From: Microvirga sp.
GTDB taxonomy: Bacteria > Pseudomonadota > Alphaproteobacteria > Rhizobiales > Beijerinckiaceae
Length of the DNA: 64,000 nt
Direction: 5' to 3'
NCBI GenBank assembly: GCA_022241475.1
Contig: JAKOMT010000006.1
Coordinates: 73,780 to 137,779, forward strand
Part shown: one piece after another, positions 1-8,911 of the stretch
Position numbering within the stretch: the first letter of the stretch is position 1
Layout of the letters: each line of letters opens with the position of its first letter
Notes under the pieces: generated by a model
The model's database searches: none
Told to the model about the DNA's origin: nothing
What the model saw: only the letters and a program-made list of their open reading frames with translations
Made by a program: the position numbers and the translations under genes

Positions 1-2
1 CC

Positions 3-755
3 GGAGCGCCCCGGGAGGGCGGGCAGACCGGCCCCGCGTCGCAGGGCGGCCAGATCCAGGACATGATCGCCAAAGGTCTGGGAGGCGCGGGCGGCTTGGG
101 CGGCTTGGGGGGCTTGGGCGGCTCCTTACCCGGCGGACTGGCCGGCGGCGCGGCCGCGGGCGGCCTCATGGCGCTTCTTCTGGGAAGCAAGCAGGCTCGC
201 AAGCTAGGCGGAAAAGCTCTGACCTATGGCGGCCTCGCCGTCGTCGGCGGCCTCGCCTACAAGGCCTGGCGCGACTACAACGCCGCCAAGGGCGCAGGCG
301 GCGCCGCTCCCGCGACCGGTCCCATCGACATCGCCCGGCTTCCTCCCCCGCCGCCGGGCGGCGCCTTCGATCTCACCGCGCAGACCGACGCGCAGGGCGA
401 GGACATGCGTCTCACCCTCGTTCGCGCCATGATCAGCGCGGCGAAGGCTGACGGCCATATCGATTCCGCCGAAAACGCCGCGATCCAGCAGCAGATCACG
501 AATATGAGCCTCGCGCCGGACGAGAAGGCGTTCCTGTTCGACCAGCTCAACGCCCCGAGCGATCCGATCGCGATCGCGCGGCTCGCGGGCGGCGAGGAGC
601 AGGGAGCCGAGATCTATCTCGCCTCGGCGCTGGCCGTCGACGCGGATACGCCCGAGGAGAAGCGCTATCTCGAGCGCCTCGGAGACGCGCTGCGTCTGCC
701 GGAGGCTCTGCGCGCCGAGCTCGATCGGCACGCGCAGGCCGCGAAAGCCGGCTGA
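3..755 (+). CDS. DUF533 / TerB-like inner-membrane protein, 5' partial
   Basis: The C-terminal part (about the last 130 residues) is a helical TerB-like DUF533 domain of the YebE type, with the typical acidic stretch around AKADGHIDSAEN. Upstream lies a glycine-rich low-complexity segment with four GGLGG-like repeats and a short hydrophobic helix near ALTYGGLAVVGGLAYKAW. The reading frame is open from base 3, and an in-frame ATG at 63 starts in the middle of the glycine-rich part. Related proteins have more sequence before that part, so the true start probably lies outside the window. The biochemical role of DUF533 proteins is unknown; membrane association is inferred from the hydrophobic segment. 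Confidence 0.75.
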   Translation, partial: GAPREGGQTGPASQGGQIQDMIAKGLGGAGGLGGLGGLGGSLPGGLAGGAAAGGLMALLLGSKQARKLGGKALTYGGLAVVGGLAYKAWRDYNAAKGAGGAAPATGPIDIARLPPPPPGGAFDLTAQTDAQGEDMRLTLVRAMISAAKADGHIDSAENAAIQQQITNMSLAPDEKAFLFDQLNAPSDPIAIARLAGGEEQGAEIYLASALAVDADTPEEKRYLERLGDALRLPEALRAELDRHAQAAKAG

Positions 756-763
756 CGTCGCGC

Positions 764-1750
764 TCAGGCTGCGGGCAGGCCCAGCGCCGCCCGCAGCTCC
801 GGCAAGATCTGGAGCGCGATGTACAGGCCATAGACGGCGAGAAGGATCGCGCCCTCGCGTCGTCCGATCCGCCAGCCGGTCATCGCGAAGACCACGAGCA
901 TCACGGCCGCGAGCGCGGCCACCCAGACGTCGAACGCGGCGATGCCGGCCGGTATCGTCAGCGGCGCGACGAGGGCCGTGACGCTGAGAATGCCCAGAAT
1001 GTTGAAGATGCAGCTGCCGACGATGTTGCCGAAAGCGACGTCGGCGTGCTTGCGGATCGCCGCCATCACCGACGTCACCAGTTCGGGCAGCGAGGTTCCG
1101 ATCGCGACCAGGGTCAGACCGATCACCGCCTCCGACAGGCCGAAATCGAGCGCGATCACGATCGCCGCGTCGACGAGGAGGTCCGCCCCGATCAGCACGC
1201 CCCCCATGCCGCCCAGCGTGATCGCGAGCGCGACCGGCAGGCTCGTGCCCTGCATGTCGACTTCCTGGGCCTCCTGACCGTGCATCGCGGCGCCGGCGTC
1301 GAGCTCATGCGAATCGGTCCACCAGGTGAACGCCGTATAGGCCAGAAGCAGCGCGAGGCCGGCGACGCCCATCACGCGATCGATCGCTCCCGAGAGAATC
1401 GCGGCGACGAGAACCGCAGTCGCGATCAGAAGCGCCGGTCCGTCCCGCCGAAACGCTTCACGATTCGTCGCGATCGGCAGAAGCACGGCCGAAACGCCGA
1501 GGATGAGGAGAATGTTGGCGATATTGCTGCCGACGACGTTGCCGACTGCGAGACCGGGCGCGCCCTTCATCGCGGCGTTGACGCTCGCCACGAGTTCGGG
1601 CGTCGAGGTGCCGAACCCGACGAGGGTCAGCCCGATCAGCATCGGGGACATGCCGAAGGCGCGGGCGACCGTGACCGCGCCGCGCACCAGATACTCGCCG
1701 CCAGCGAGCAGCAGCGCGAAGCCTGCGGCGAGGAGAAACCATTCGTTCAT
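764..1750 (-). CDS. Calcium/sodium antiporter, CaCA family (YrbG-like)
   Basis: At 328 residues with about ten hydrophobic segments, this matches the bacterial CaCA exchangers, which swap Ca2+ for Na+ or H+ across the inner membrane. The two inverted alpha-repeats are visible: FGTSTPELVASVNAA followed by GNVVGSNIANILLILG in the first half, and IGTSLPELVTSVMAA followed by GNIVGSCIFNILGILS in the second. The Glu in each TPELV/LPELV motif is the ion-binding acid known from this family. The gene ends nine bases after the convergent DUF533 gene and starts 25 bases downstream of the DsbA-fold isomerase gene, so the two leftward genes may be cotranscribed. Confidence 0.92.
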   Translation of the reverse strand: MNEWFLLAAGFALLLAGGEYLVRGAVTVARAFGMSPMLIGLTLVGFGTSTPELVASVNAAMKGAPGLAVGNVVGSNIANILLILGVSAVLLPIATNREAFRRDGPALLIATAVLVAAILSGAIDRVMGVAGLALLLAYTAFTWWTDSHELDAGAAMHGQEAQEVDMQGTSLPVALAITLGGMGGVLIGADLLVDAAIVIALDFGLSEAVIGLTLVAIGTSLPELVTSVMAAIRKHADVAFGNIVGSCIFNILGILSVTALVAPLTIPAGIAAFDVWVAALAAVMLVVFAMTGWRIGRREGAILLAVYGLYIALQILPELRAALGLPAA

Positions 1751-1774
1751 CAGTGGCGCTCTTTCCGGATAGTG

Positions 1775-2398
1775 TCAGACGTTGGGAGAATAGGCGGCGC
1801 GGCCGCTCGAGAGCGCGTCGTCGAGAAGCGCGAGGCGATCCTGCCCCCAGAACACTTCGCCGTCGAGCACGTAGGCGGGCGCGCCGAATACGTCGGCCGC
1901 GAGGGCGCTTTGGAGATTGAGCGCGTAGATCGCCTCGGCCGTCGAGCTGCGTGCAGCCGCGAGGACGGCCTGCGCGTCGTGGCCTGCTTCGGCGAGGAGG
2001 TCCGCGACGACGTCGTCGCGGGCGAGATCGCGCTCGTCGACCCACACCCCTTCGAAGACGAGGCGCAAAAACCCCTCGGGATCGGCGCCCTCGGCGACCA
2101 GCGCCACGATCACGCAATCCGAGAGCGTCGGGTCGAAGGGCACGTATTTCGGCTTGATGTTGAAATGCAGGCCACGGCGATCGCGCCAGCGTTGCAGTTC
2201 CACGAGCCTGTAGCGTCGCCGCACCGGCGGACGCTCCGCGAGCGGGAGACCCCCGGTCTCGCGAAATATGCGCGACAGGGAAACCGGCTTGTAATTCACC
2301 TTGAGCCCGTGCCGTTGGGCGATCTCCATGAAGGCGTCGTGCCCGATGAAGGCCCAGGGCGAACTGCTCGAGAAATAATAATCGACCGACCGCGACAT
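1775..2398 (-). CDS. 2-hydroxychromene-2-carboxylate isomerase family (DsbA fold)
   Basis: This 207-residue protein has the kappa-class GST / HCCA isomerase layout: an N-terminal YYFSSSSPWAFIGH motif, where a Ser replaces the catalytic cysteine of DsbA, then a helical insertion and a C-terminal thioredoxin-fold half containing GAPAYVLDGEVFWGQDRL. Known members isomerise hydroxychromene carboxylate in naphthalene breakdown or act as glutathione-dependent isomerases; nothing nearby points to naphthalene. I chose the Met at 2398 because the family begins immediately before YYFSS, although the frame stays open upstream to 2497. Confidence 0.85.
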   Translation of the reverse strand: MSRSVDYYFSSSSPWAFIGHDAFMEIAQRHGLKVNYKPVSLSRIFRETGGLPLAERPPVRRRYRLVELQRWRDRRGLHFNIKPKYVPFDPTLSDCVIVALVAEGADPEGFLRLVFEGVWVDERDLARDDVVADLLAEAGHDAQAVLAAARSSTAEAIYALNLQSALAADVFGAPAYVLDGEVFWGQDRLALLDDALSSGRAAYSPNV

Positions 2399-2529
2399 GA
2401 CGCTTTTCCCTGCAGAGGCGGGACTATCGGCGGTTCCGAGTCGGCTTACAAGGCGAAATCGGCGCCCGAACGGCGGTTGACGAGCCGTTCCCCGCACGGC
2501 TCCAATGGCGGGGTCCAGGGAGAAATCCG

Positions 2530-3084
2530 ATGCGGATATTCGTGCTGACGGGCGCCGGCGTGTCGGCGGAAAGCGGGCTCGGCACGTTTCGGGACGCCGG
2601 CGGGATGTGGCGGCGTTTCGATCCGATGAAACTCGCCACGCCCGAAGCGTTCGCGCGCGATCCCGATCTCGTCCACGCCTTCTACGACGCGCGGCGCGCC
2701 AATCTGCTCACCGCCGAGCCGAACGCGGCGCACGCTGCGCTGGCGCGGCTGGAGGCTGGGCTCGCAGAGCGCGGCGGCGACCTCTTCCTCTGCACCCAGA
2801 ACATCGACGACCTGCACGAGCGCGCGGGCTCGACGCGCGTCGCCCATATGCACGGCGAGTTGCTCAAGGCCCGCTGCCTCGCGTGCGGGGAAACGCCGCC
2901 GTGGCGGGCCGATCTGGGCGTCGCCGCGGCGGGGTTCGTTTCGCAGGCGCGGGCGCTCGGGATACGCACCTGCGAGATCAATCTCGAGCCCTCCGACAAC
3001 GCGCGGCTCTTCGACGAGCGCCGATACGGTCCGGCCAGCGAGGCGGTCCCGGCCTTCGTCGAGGCCGCGCTCCGGGCGCGCTGA
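2530..3084 (+). CDS. cobB: Sirtuin-type NAD-dependent deacylase with internal deletion
   Basis: The N-terminal half is a clear CobB sirtuin: GAGVSAESGLGTFRD binds NAD, TQNIDDLHERAG follows, and HMHGEL carries the catalytic His. The C-terminal tail (CEINLEPSDNARLFDERRYGPA) is also typical. The 184 residues fall about 50 short of the usual 230-250. The gap lies after the first zinc-binding pair (CLAC): the second Cys pair, the LRPHVVWFGE-like strand and the GTS NAD-binding motif are all missing, and the sequence jumps from PPWRADLG to VAAAGFV in frame. This looks like an inactive, internally deleted gene, unless the deletion is an assembly error. It stands alone between convergent genes. Confidence 0.85.
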   Translation: MRIFVLTGAGVSAESGLGTFRDAGGMWRRFDPMKLATPEAFARDPDLVHAFYDARRANLLTAEPNAAHAALARLEAGLAERGGDLFLCTQNIDDLHERAGSTRVAHMHGELLKARCLACGETPPWRADLGVAAAGFVSQARALGIRTCEINLEPSDNARLFDERRYGPASEAVPAFVEAALRAR

Positions 3085-3087
3085 GGC

Positions 3088-3393
3088 TCAGGCCGGATCG
3101 TCGTCGGGCGACAGGCGGCGGGTCGAGCGCCAGGATTCGAGCACGTCGTCGATGTCGCCGGCGACGAAATGGCGCGCCGAATCGACGTCGTAGCCCTCGG
3201 CCAGAAGCGCGTCGTAGTCGGTCAGGACGTGGCGGATATAGGCCACCATCGAGAGCCAGGCGGCGTTCTCCGGGGCGGCGCCGCGAAGGCCCGGGCTGTC
3301 GAGCGCGTGATCGACGATGGCCTCGCGCTCGAAACGCGGGGCCCCCGGCGCGAGCCGGTCCAGAACCGCAGCGACGGCGTCACGACGCGACAT
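3088..3393 (-). CDS. DUF2293 domain protein
   Basis: A 101-residue helical protein that matches the alphaproteobacterial DUF2293 family through the segments VDHALDSPGLRGAAPENAAWLS, HVLTDYDALLAEGYDVDSARHF and the acidic C-terminus. Function is unknown. Start sites further upstream (3426 or 3552) are possible, but would overlap the start of the divergently transcribed TrmH gene at 3509 or leave too little room for its promoter; the Met at 3393 (MSRRDAV) fits family length best. The gene converges with the sirtuin gene with only three bases between their stop codons. Confidence 0.75.
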   Translation of the reverse strand: MSRRDAVAAVLDRLAPGAPRFEREAIVDHALDSPGLRGAAPENAAWLSMVAYIRHVLTDYDALLAEGYDVDSARHFVAGDIDDVLESWRSTRRLSPDDDPA

Positions 3394-3508
3394 CGGGCCC
3401 TCCGCATCTGTTGGGCGAGGCGACATCAGACGCGAGGCGCCGCGACCGCGCAAGAGGGGGGCGCCGGCGAGGCTTGACACGAGGGCGCGCGCGCCCGATC
3501 CCGGAGCA

Positions 3509-4312
3509 ATGCAGCGCCTCATTCCCGTCAGCAACCCCGACGATCCCCGCATCGCCGCCTATCGCGACGTGCGCGAGCGCGATCTCGTGGGACGGCAGGG
3601 ACGCTTCGTCGCGGAAGGCGAGGTGGTGCTGCGTCAGATGGCGCGCGCGGGCCGCTTCGAGTTCGAATCGCTGCTGATCGCGGAGAACCGGATTTCGGCG
3701 TTGGCCGATTTCTTGGCGGCGCTGCCCGACGGGGTTCCGGTATATGTCGCCGGGCGTGCGGCGATGGACGCGATCATCGGCTTTCCGATCCATCGCGGAG
3801 CGCTGGCGATCGGGATCGCGCCGGAGCCGGGCGATCCCGCCGCGCTTCTCGCGCGCTCGTCGGGCCGCGCTCTGGCGGTCGGCTGCGTGGGTCTCGCCAA
3901 CCACGACAATGTCGGCGGGATCTTCCGCAACGCGGCCGCGTTCGGAGCGGGGGCGGCGCTGCTCGATTCGGCCTCCTGCGACCCGCTGTACCGCAAGGCG
4001 ATCCGCGTTTCGGTGGGCGCCGCGTTGACGACGCCGTTCGCACGCTGCGCGGACGCGCACGCGATGATCGATCTGTTCGAGGGCGGAGGCTTCGAGACCT
4101 TCGCGCTGACCCCGCGCGGCGCGTTGTCGCTGGAGGAGGCCGCGCGAAACGCCGGGCCGCGCCGCGCCCTTCTGTTGGGCGCAGAGGGGCCGGGCCTGCC
4201 GGAGGACGTCATCGCCCGCGCGACGAGCGTGCGCATCGACATGGCGGGGGGCTTCGACAGCCTGAACGTCGCGACGACCGCCGGGATCGCGCTCTACGCC
4301 CTGTCGCGCTGA
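3509..4312 (+). CDS. TrmH/SpoU-family RNA 2'-O-methyltransferase
   Basis: The 267-residue protein shows all three SPOUT motifs: motif 1 in LANHDNVGGIFRNAAAFGA (the Arg is catalytic in the family), motif 2 in LLLGAEGPGLPEDV and motif 3 in FDSLNVATTAGIALYAL. An N-terminal substrate-binding domain of about 100 residues precedes the methyltransferase fold. It transfers a methyl group from SAM to a ribose 2'-OH in tRNA or rRNA; the exact nucleotide cannot be told from sequence. Start chosen at ATG 3509 (MQRLIPV), since the 64 codons upstream are unlike the family and overlap the divergent DUF2293 gene. Confidence 0.9.
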   Translation: MQRLIPVSNPDDPRIAAYRDVRERDLVGRQGRFVAEGEVVLRQMARAGRFEFESLLIAENRISALADFLAALPDGVPVYVAGRAAMDAIIGFPIHRGALAIGIAPEPGDPAALLARSSGRALAVGCVGLANHDNVGGIFRNAAAFGAGAALLDSASCDPLYRKAIRVSVGAALTTPFARCADAHAMIDLFEGGGFETFALTPRGALSLEEAARNAGPRRALLLGAEGPGLPEDVIARATSVRIDMAGGFDSLNVATTAGIALYALSR

Positions 4313-4315
4313 GGC

Positions 4316-4882
4316 TCAGCCCGGAGCGTTCGGCTCGACTTCCGCGCCGTAGGGCTTGATCCCGCCGCGTCCGAGATCGAGTTCGCGCTTGATCACGGCC
4401 TGGAAGCGCTGGTTCGGGCCGAAGCCACCGAGCGGCCCGTCCTCCAGCTTGGCGAGCGCGTGGCCGCATTCGTGGATGATGAGGTCGCGCAGGTCGCCCT
4501 GGTCGAGGTTGATCCAGATCTTTTCGTCGCGGGCGCCGATCGTCGAGCGGCTGGGGCCGCCGCCGCGGCCGATGACGATCCAGAGCGTGTCGAGCTCTGA
4601 GAACGCCTTCTCCACGACGCTCCGGAAGGTCGGGCTCAGGCGGAACAGTTCCTCGAGGACGCCGACGGCCTCGGACGCGCGTTCGCCCGAGATCAGCACG
4701 CGCTCGTCGAAGGCCACGGCCAGTTCGCCGCGCTCCTGCGCCGCCTCGTTGTGCTCGCGATACTCGCGCCGCAGGATGGCCTGGAACTCGCGCGCGCGGC
4801 GCTCGAAATCCTTCTCCTCGCGCGTGCGCGCGATCGGGCCGACGCGTTGCGGGCCCTGATTGCGAATCGGTCCCTTGACCAT
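4316..4882 (-). CDS. Hypothetical protein with HExxH zinc-protease-like motif
   Basis: I do not recognise a named family. The 188 residues begin with a basic, glutamine- and arginine-rich stretch and contain IIHECGHAL near residue 140. This fits HExxH, the zinc-binding motif of gluzincin and metzincin peptidases, preceded by a strand (KIWINLDQGDLRD) in the usual position. No clear third ligand can be assigned, and no signal peptide is seen from the Met at 4882, so it would be cytoplasmic. An upstream Met at 4975 is possible but adds unlikely sequence. It is divergent from the D,D-carboxypeptidase gene. Confidence 0.6.
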   Translation of the reverse strand: MVKGPIRNQGPQRVGPIARTREEKDFERRAREFQAILRREYREHNEAAQERGELAVAFDERVLISGERASEAVGVLEELFRLSPTFRSVVEKAFSELDTLWIVIGRGGGPSRSTIGARDEKIWINLDQGDLRDLIIHECGHALAKLEDGPLGGFGPNQRFQAVIKRELDLGRGGIKPYGAEVEPNAPG

Positions 4883-5082
4883 GCTCGAGGCTCGCCTCCC
4901 GGTTGCGGCGATCATAATATCGTGAAATGGGCGGAAAACCACGCCGGTGAAGGCTCCTCGCCCTGAAACCGCCATCGACGCCTAGGCAGACCACCCGGCG
5001 ACCGCTTATGCTGTCGCCAGAGTCGATGCGCGCCGCCATGCGGGTTCGCGCGCCGCAGCAATCGAGAAACCGGACAGGCTTG

Positions 5083-6297
5083 ATGATGATCACGACGATG
5101 ATCCTGACACCGTCGCGCCGGAACGCCGCCGTCGCGGCGCTCGCAGGAGCGCTCGTCTTCGCCGCGCCGCTGGCCGTGACGGCGCAGACCGCGCGCGCGT
5201 CCACATGGGTAGAGGGCGCTCCGGCCCTCGTCGCGGATCTGAATTCGGGGCAGGTGCTGTATTCTGAGAACGCGGCCGATCCGTGGTTCCCGGCCTCGTT
5301 GACCAAGCTCATGACGGCCTATGTGGCGCTGGACGAGGTTCGCGCCGGGCGGCTCGGCTACGACACCCTGCTGACCGTCACCGCGAACGCCGCCGCCCAG
5401 CCCCCGTCCAAAATGGGCTTCAAGCCCGGCGAGCGCATCCGGCTCGACAACGCGCTTCTGATCATCATGGTGAAGTCGGCCAACGACGTGGCCACGACGA
5501 TCGCAGAAGGCGTATCGGGCTCCGTCGACGATTTCGTTTCGAAGATGAACCTCGCGGCCGCGCGGATCGGCATGCATGACAGCTATTTCGCCAATCCGCA
5601 CGGCCTGCCCGACGCCCGCAAGCGCACCTCCGCCCGCGACATGGCGCTTCTGGCGCGCGCGCTCTGGCGGGAGTTTCCGGAGGCGCGTGGGATCTTCGGC
5701 CTCGATTCGATCCGCTACGGCCGCACGCTGATGCGCAACCACAACGGCCTCGTCGGGCGCTATACCGGCGCGACCGGCATGAAGACGGGCTATATCTGTT
5801 CGTCGGGGTTCAATGTCGTCGCGACGGCGCAGCGCGGCGGGCGCGATATCGTCACCGTCGTGATGGGCGCCCCGACCGCCGCCGAACGCACGGCCAAGTC
5901 GGCGTCGCTGATGGAATACGGGTTCTCCACCTTCGGCGGCTTCGGCGGGACGACCCTCGAAACGATGCCGCGATCCGCCAAGCCGGGTCCGCCGGATCTG
6001 CGCCCGATCATCTGCAACCCCAATCGCAATCGCAACGCCGCTACGGGCGAGAGCGATTCGGACACGGGAGCGGTCGCGACCGCCGGGTTCTCGGCGTTGT
6101 TCGGATTCGGCGGCGTCCGGTTGCCGGTCGTGGCCTTGCCCGAGCGCGGGCCGCCGGATCCGATCCGGGTCTGGACCGGCTCGACGCCGCCCGGCGCGGA
6201 GCAGGCCGTCGCGTCGGCGGCGTCGACGGCTCCCGCCGCCGCGACGACCTCGGGCGCGCGTACGGTGCCGATGCCGCCGCGCCGCCCCGCGATCTGA
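5083..6297 (+). CDS. D-alanyl-D-alanine carboxypeptidase (PBP5/6 type)
   Basis: A low-molecular-weight penicillin-binding protein of 404 residues that trims the terminal D-Ala of peptidoglycan stem peptides. The serine protease-like motifs are in order: PASLTKLMT (SxxK, nucleophile Ser), KSANDVA (SxN) and MKTGYI (KTG). An N-terminal signal peptide ends near AVTAQTARA, so the enzyme acts in the periplasm. The C-terminus is a Pro/Ala-rich tail ending VPMPPRRPAI, with no visible amphipathic anchor. ATG 5083 is preceded by a purine-rich GGACAGG; other in-frame starts lie at 5008 and 5098. Confidence 0.92.
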   Translation: MMITTMILTPSRRNAAVAALAGALVFAAPLAVTAQTARASTWVEGAPALVADLNSGQVLYSENAADPWFPASLTKLMTAYVALDEVRAGRLGYDTLLTVTANAAAQPPSKMGFKPGERIRLDNALLIIMVKSANDVATTIAEGVSGSVDDFVSKMNLAAARIGMHDSYFANPHGLPDARKRTSARDMALLARALWREFPEARGIFGLDSIRYGRTLMRNHNGLVGRYTGATGMKTGYICSSGFNVVATAQRGGRDIVTVVMGAPTAAERTAKSASLMEYGFSTFGGFGGTTLETMPRSAKPGPPDLRPIICNPNRNRNAATGESDSDTGAVATAGFSALFGFGGVRLPVVALPERGPPDPIRVWTGSTPPGAEQAVASAASTAPAAATTSGARTVPMPPRRPAI

Positions 6298-6324
6298 ACG
6301 CGCGGCGCGGTCGGCTCGCGCGGC

Positions 6325-7845
6325 TCAATCCACGATGATCTTGTAGACGCGCCCCGGTTCGATCCGGTCGCCGGCCTCGAGGCCGTTCAGCACGCGAAAG
6401 ATATCGACGCTGCCGCCGGCGCCCGACATCCGCCGCGCCATCGCGGCGACGTCGTCTCCGGGAGCGGCGCGCGCGATTTGCAGCCGGGGCGGCTGGAGCC
6501 GGGCGACATCCGCCGCCGTGATCGGGCGGATGCTCGCCAACACCTCCTGGAAGAGGCGCTCGGCGCCCGCGTCGCGCGGGCGGAACGCGAAGATCAGACG
6601 AAAGACGCGCCCCTCCTGCCGCACGGCGGCGAGGCGGAAACTCCACTCGCGCCCCCGTGACGCGCCGGTCGCGGCCTCGAGCCCGTTGACGGTCGTGAGC
6701 GCGAGGGATTCGGAGCGCATGTCGTCCGTCCACGTCGCCTGTAAGACGTCCGTCAGCGATTGTCCGTCGGTTCCCTCGACGAGGTCGAAGAGCAGGCGGC
6801 GGGATTCGTCGGCCGAGCTGCCGAGCACGGCGCGCGAGGAATTGTCGAGGCGAAAGCCGTCCGGCGCGGTGAATCCGATCCGCAGCCGTCCGTTGACGTA
6901 TTCGCGCCCGCGCACCATGCCGTCGCTCGAATTGTCGCCGAAGGCCACGCCGTCGAGCACGGAGAGGTAGCCGTCCCGATCGGTCGCGCCGACGCCCGGC
7001 GCCGAGAAGCCGCGCGCGGCGATCCGGGCGGCCTCGATGCGCTGCGCCGTCGCCGGATGCGTGGCGAACATGTCGTAGGCCGCGCGCTGCACGCGCCCTC
7101 CCGAGGCGCCGCTCGCCAGTTCGACCCAATTGTCGAGGTTGCGCAGGAAGCGCGTCGCGCCGTGCGGGTCGTAGCCCGCGCGCGCCAGGGTCGCCACCGC
7201 GGTCAGGTCGGCCTCGATCTCCTGCTCGCGGGAGAAGCGCGCGATGTCCATGCGCGTCGTGTCGCGCACGAGTTCGGCGGCGCGCTGGTCGCGCAAAACG
7301 TCGGCGACGACGCGCGTGACGAGCGCCGAGCGCATCTCCAGCTCCGAGCGCGTCGAGGCGTGGCGCAGCGTCACGTGCGCGATCTCGTGGGCCATCACGG
7401 CGGCGAGTTCCGCGTCGTCGTTGGCGAGGGCGAGGAGCCCGCGCGTCACGTAAAGGCGGCCGTTGGGGAGGGCGAAGGCGTTGACGGCGGGCGAATCGAG
7501 CAGCGTGACGCTGAAGCGCTCGTCCGGGCGGTCGGTCGCCGGCGTGAGGCTCGCGACGATGCGCTCCAGATAGGCCTGCGCCGACGGAGCGCGATACTCG
7601 CCGCCGAACGCGGAAACGAGCCGCGCATGTTCGCGTTCGGCTGCGTTGTCGGGCGTCGCCACGACGGGCGCCGTCGTGGTCGCCGGCGCCGAGCGCAGGA
7701 CCTCGCCCGATCCGGCGATGCAGCCGCCGAGAAGGAGCGCCAGCGCGGCGCCCGTCAGGCAGGCGCGCGCGGCGCGATGCAGGGACCCGCCGCGCGGGGT
7801 TCCGCCGCCCGGGAATAGGGCTTCTGGGAGCATGACAAAACTCAT
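6325..7845 (-). CDS. M48-family zinc metalloprotease lipoprotein
   Basis: The 506-residue protein carries a lipobox (LALLLGGC, lipidated Cys about residue 42) and the M48 active site HEIAH at residues 153-157, with the downstream zinc ligand in EIEADLTAV. It should be an outer-membrane or periplasmic BepA-like protease involved in envelope quality control. The C-terminal 60 residues (IARAAPGDDVAAMARRM to GRVYKIIVD) resemble a LysM-like or TPR-terminal module seen in related alphaproteobacterial proteins. Its ATG overlaps the stop of the nuclease gene by four bases, so both are probably translated from one mRNA. Confidence 0.88.
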   Translation of the reverse strand: MSFVMLPEALFPGGGTPRGGSLHRAARACLTGAALALLLGGCIAGSGEVLRSAPATTTAPVVATPDNAAEREHARLVSAFGGEYRAPSAQAYLERIVASLTPATDRPDERFSVTLLDSPAVNAFALPNGRLYVTRGLLALANDDAELAAVMAHEIAHVTLRHASTRSELEMRSALVTRVVADVLRDQRAAELVRDTTRMDIARFSREQEIEADLTAVATLARAGYDPHGATRFLRNLDNWVELASGASGGRVQRAAYDMFATHPATAQRIEAARIAARGFSAPGVGATDRDGYLSVLDGVAFGDNSSDGMVRGREYVNGRLRIGFTAPDGFRLDNSSRAVLGSSADESRRLLFDLVEGTDGQSLTDVLQATWTDDMRSESLALTTVNGLEAATGASRGREWSFRLAAVRQEGRVFRLIFAFRPRDAGAERLFQEVLASIRPITAADVARLQPPRLQIARAAPGDDVAAMARRMSGAGGSVDIFRVLNGLEAGDRIEPGRVYKIIVD

Positions 7846-8675
7846 CGCCGCCGCCGCTCAGCGTCCATCGTTTCGACAAAATCAGCCGTCGTGAGTTCGA
7901 CGGCCGGCCCCCGCCAGATCTGGATTATACCGCGCACGCGGATTCGTCGACCCGTCAATGCGTCGGCGTCGAGCCCGCGGGCGACGAGCGCGGACCAGAT
8001 GCGGGGCGTCGCCATGACGGTGAAGCCGCCGTCCCAGTTCCGCGAGAAGTCGATATAGGTGCGCCGCGTCCGCTCGCCGACGCCGACGACCACGCCTTCG
8101 ACGATGGCGAAACGGCCTGCGCGTTCGAGGATGAGCTCGGGCTGGTCGGCCGAGAGGGGGCGGATGCGCTCCTCCCGCCACAAACCCCGCCCGGCGCGCC
8201 GCGCCGTCTCCTCGCGAGCGAGCAGCGCCGCGTCGCACAGAGCCTCGCGCGCCCCCGGATCGACCCGCGCGGCGCCGGTCGCGATCAGGGTGGCCGCGAG
8301 ATCTCGCGGGGCGTCGCTTCCGGGGTCGAGGAGGATCCGCGCCGGGCGTCGCCGCCAGCGATCCTCGTCCGCGCCTGCGAGGAACGCGACCGCGTGGTCG
8401 CTGCGCGCCGCGCGCGCGACGATCACGGCCGCGGCCTCGTCGTCTGCGACGGCGACGTCGGCGACGAGCGCCCTCGCCCCCGAAGCGAGCGCGATCTCGC
8501 CCTCGCCGGCATAGCCCGCGACCCTCTCCGACGACGGCTCCCAGCGGCAGGCGTGGGCGGGCGCGACCCAGACAGCGGGAACGAGAACAGCGCACAGGCC
8601 GGCGGCGAGCGCTCGCCAGCCGGCGGCGGCGCGTGCGCGCCTCGAAGGGCCGTTCGCCATTCCAGACCCCGTCAT
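7842..8675 (-). CDS. Thermonuclease (SNase)-like secreted protein
   Basis: A 277-residue exported protein with a signal peptide ending near PAHACRW. The central part looks like a staphylococcal-nuclease OB fold, with LLAREETARRAGRGLW matching the family's C-terminal helix; the last 80 residues form a second OB-like domain (IVEGVVVGVGERTRRTYIDF). I do not see the full catalytic Arg/Glu/Arg set clearly, so nuclease activity is uncertain. The start at 8675 has a GGAAGAG Shine-Dalgarno-like sequence; Met codons at 8738 and 8660 are alternatives. It precedes the M48 protease in a two-gene unit. Confidence 0.7.
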   Translation of the reverse strand: MTGSGMANGPSRRARAAAGWRALAAGLCAVLVPAVWVAPAHACRWEPSSERVAGYAGEGEIALASGARALVADVAVADDEAAAVIVARAARSDHAVAFLAGADEDRWRRRPARILLDPGSDAPRDLAATLIATGAARVDPGAREALCDAALLAREETARRAGRGLWREERIRPLSADQPELILERAGRFAIVEGVVVGVGERTRRTYIDFSRNWDGGFTVMATPRIWSALVARGLDADALTGRRIRVRGIIQIWRGPAVELTTADFVETMDAERRRR

Positions 8676-8911
8676 CGTCGCTCTTCCCGCACCGATCCCG
8701 CGCCGCCGATAGACGCGGATCGTCTCACGATCGGGCATCGCGAACCAGAGCCCTGGACATCTTTAGATCGCGCCGCGATGGCGTCCTAAGATCGGCGCCT
8801 GTCGCAAACGGTAACCAAACTTGATCGCCCGCCCGTTTGCCGGGGATGCGTTTCGGGCTACACGACGGCGCGCGCAATCGGCGCATCCGTGAATCGCTCC
8901 CGAGGCCCTCC

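Noticed and set aside
63..140. Glycine-rich repeats at the start of the first gene as a PE-PGRS- or elastin-like protein
   Set aside because: The repeats are short, and a normal DUF533 domain follows; such glycine-rich linkers are usual in this family.
6041..7879. A 612-codon arginine-rich frame overlapping the M48 protease gene on the same strand
   Set aside because: Composition is arginine- and proline-rich, typical for a shifted frame in GC-rich DNA; the M48 frame has a lipobox and HExxH.
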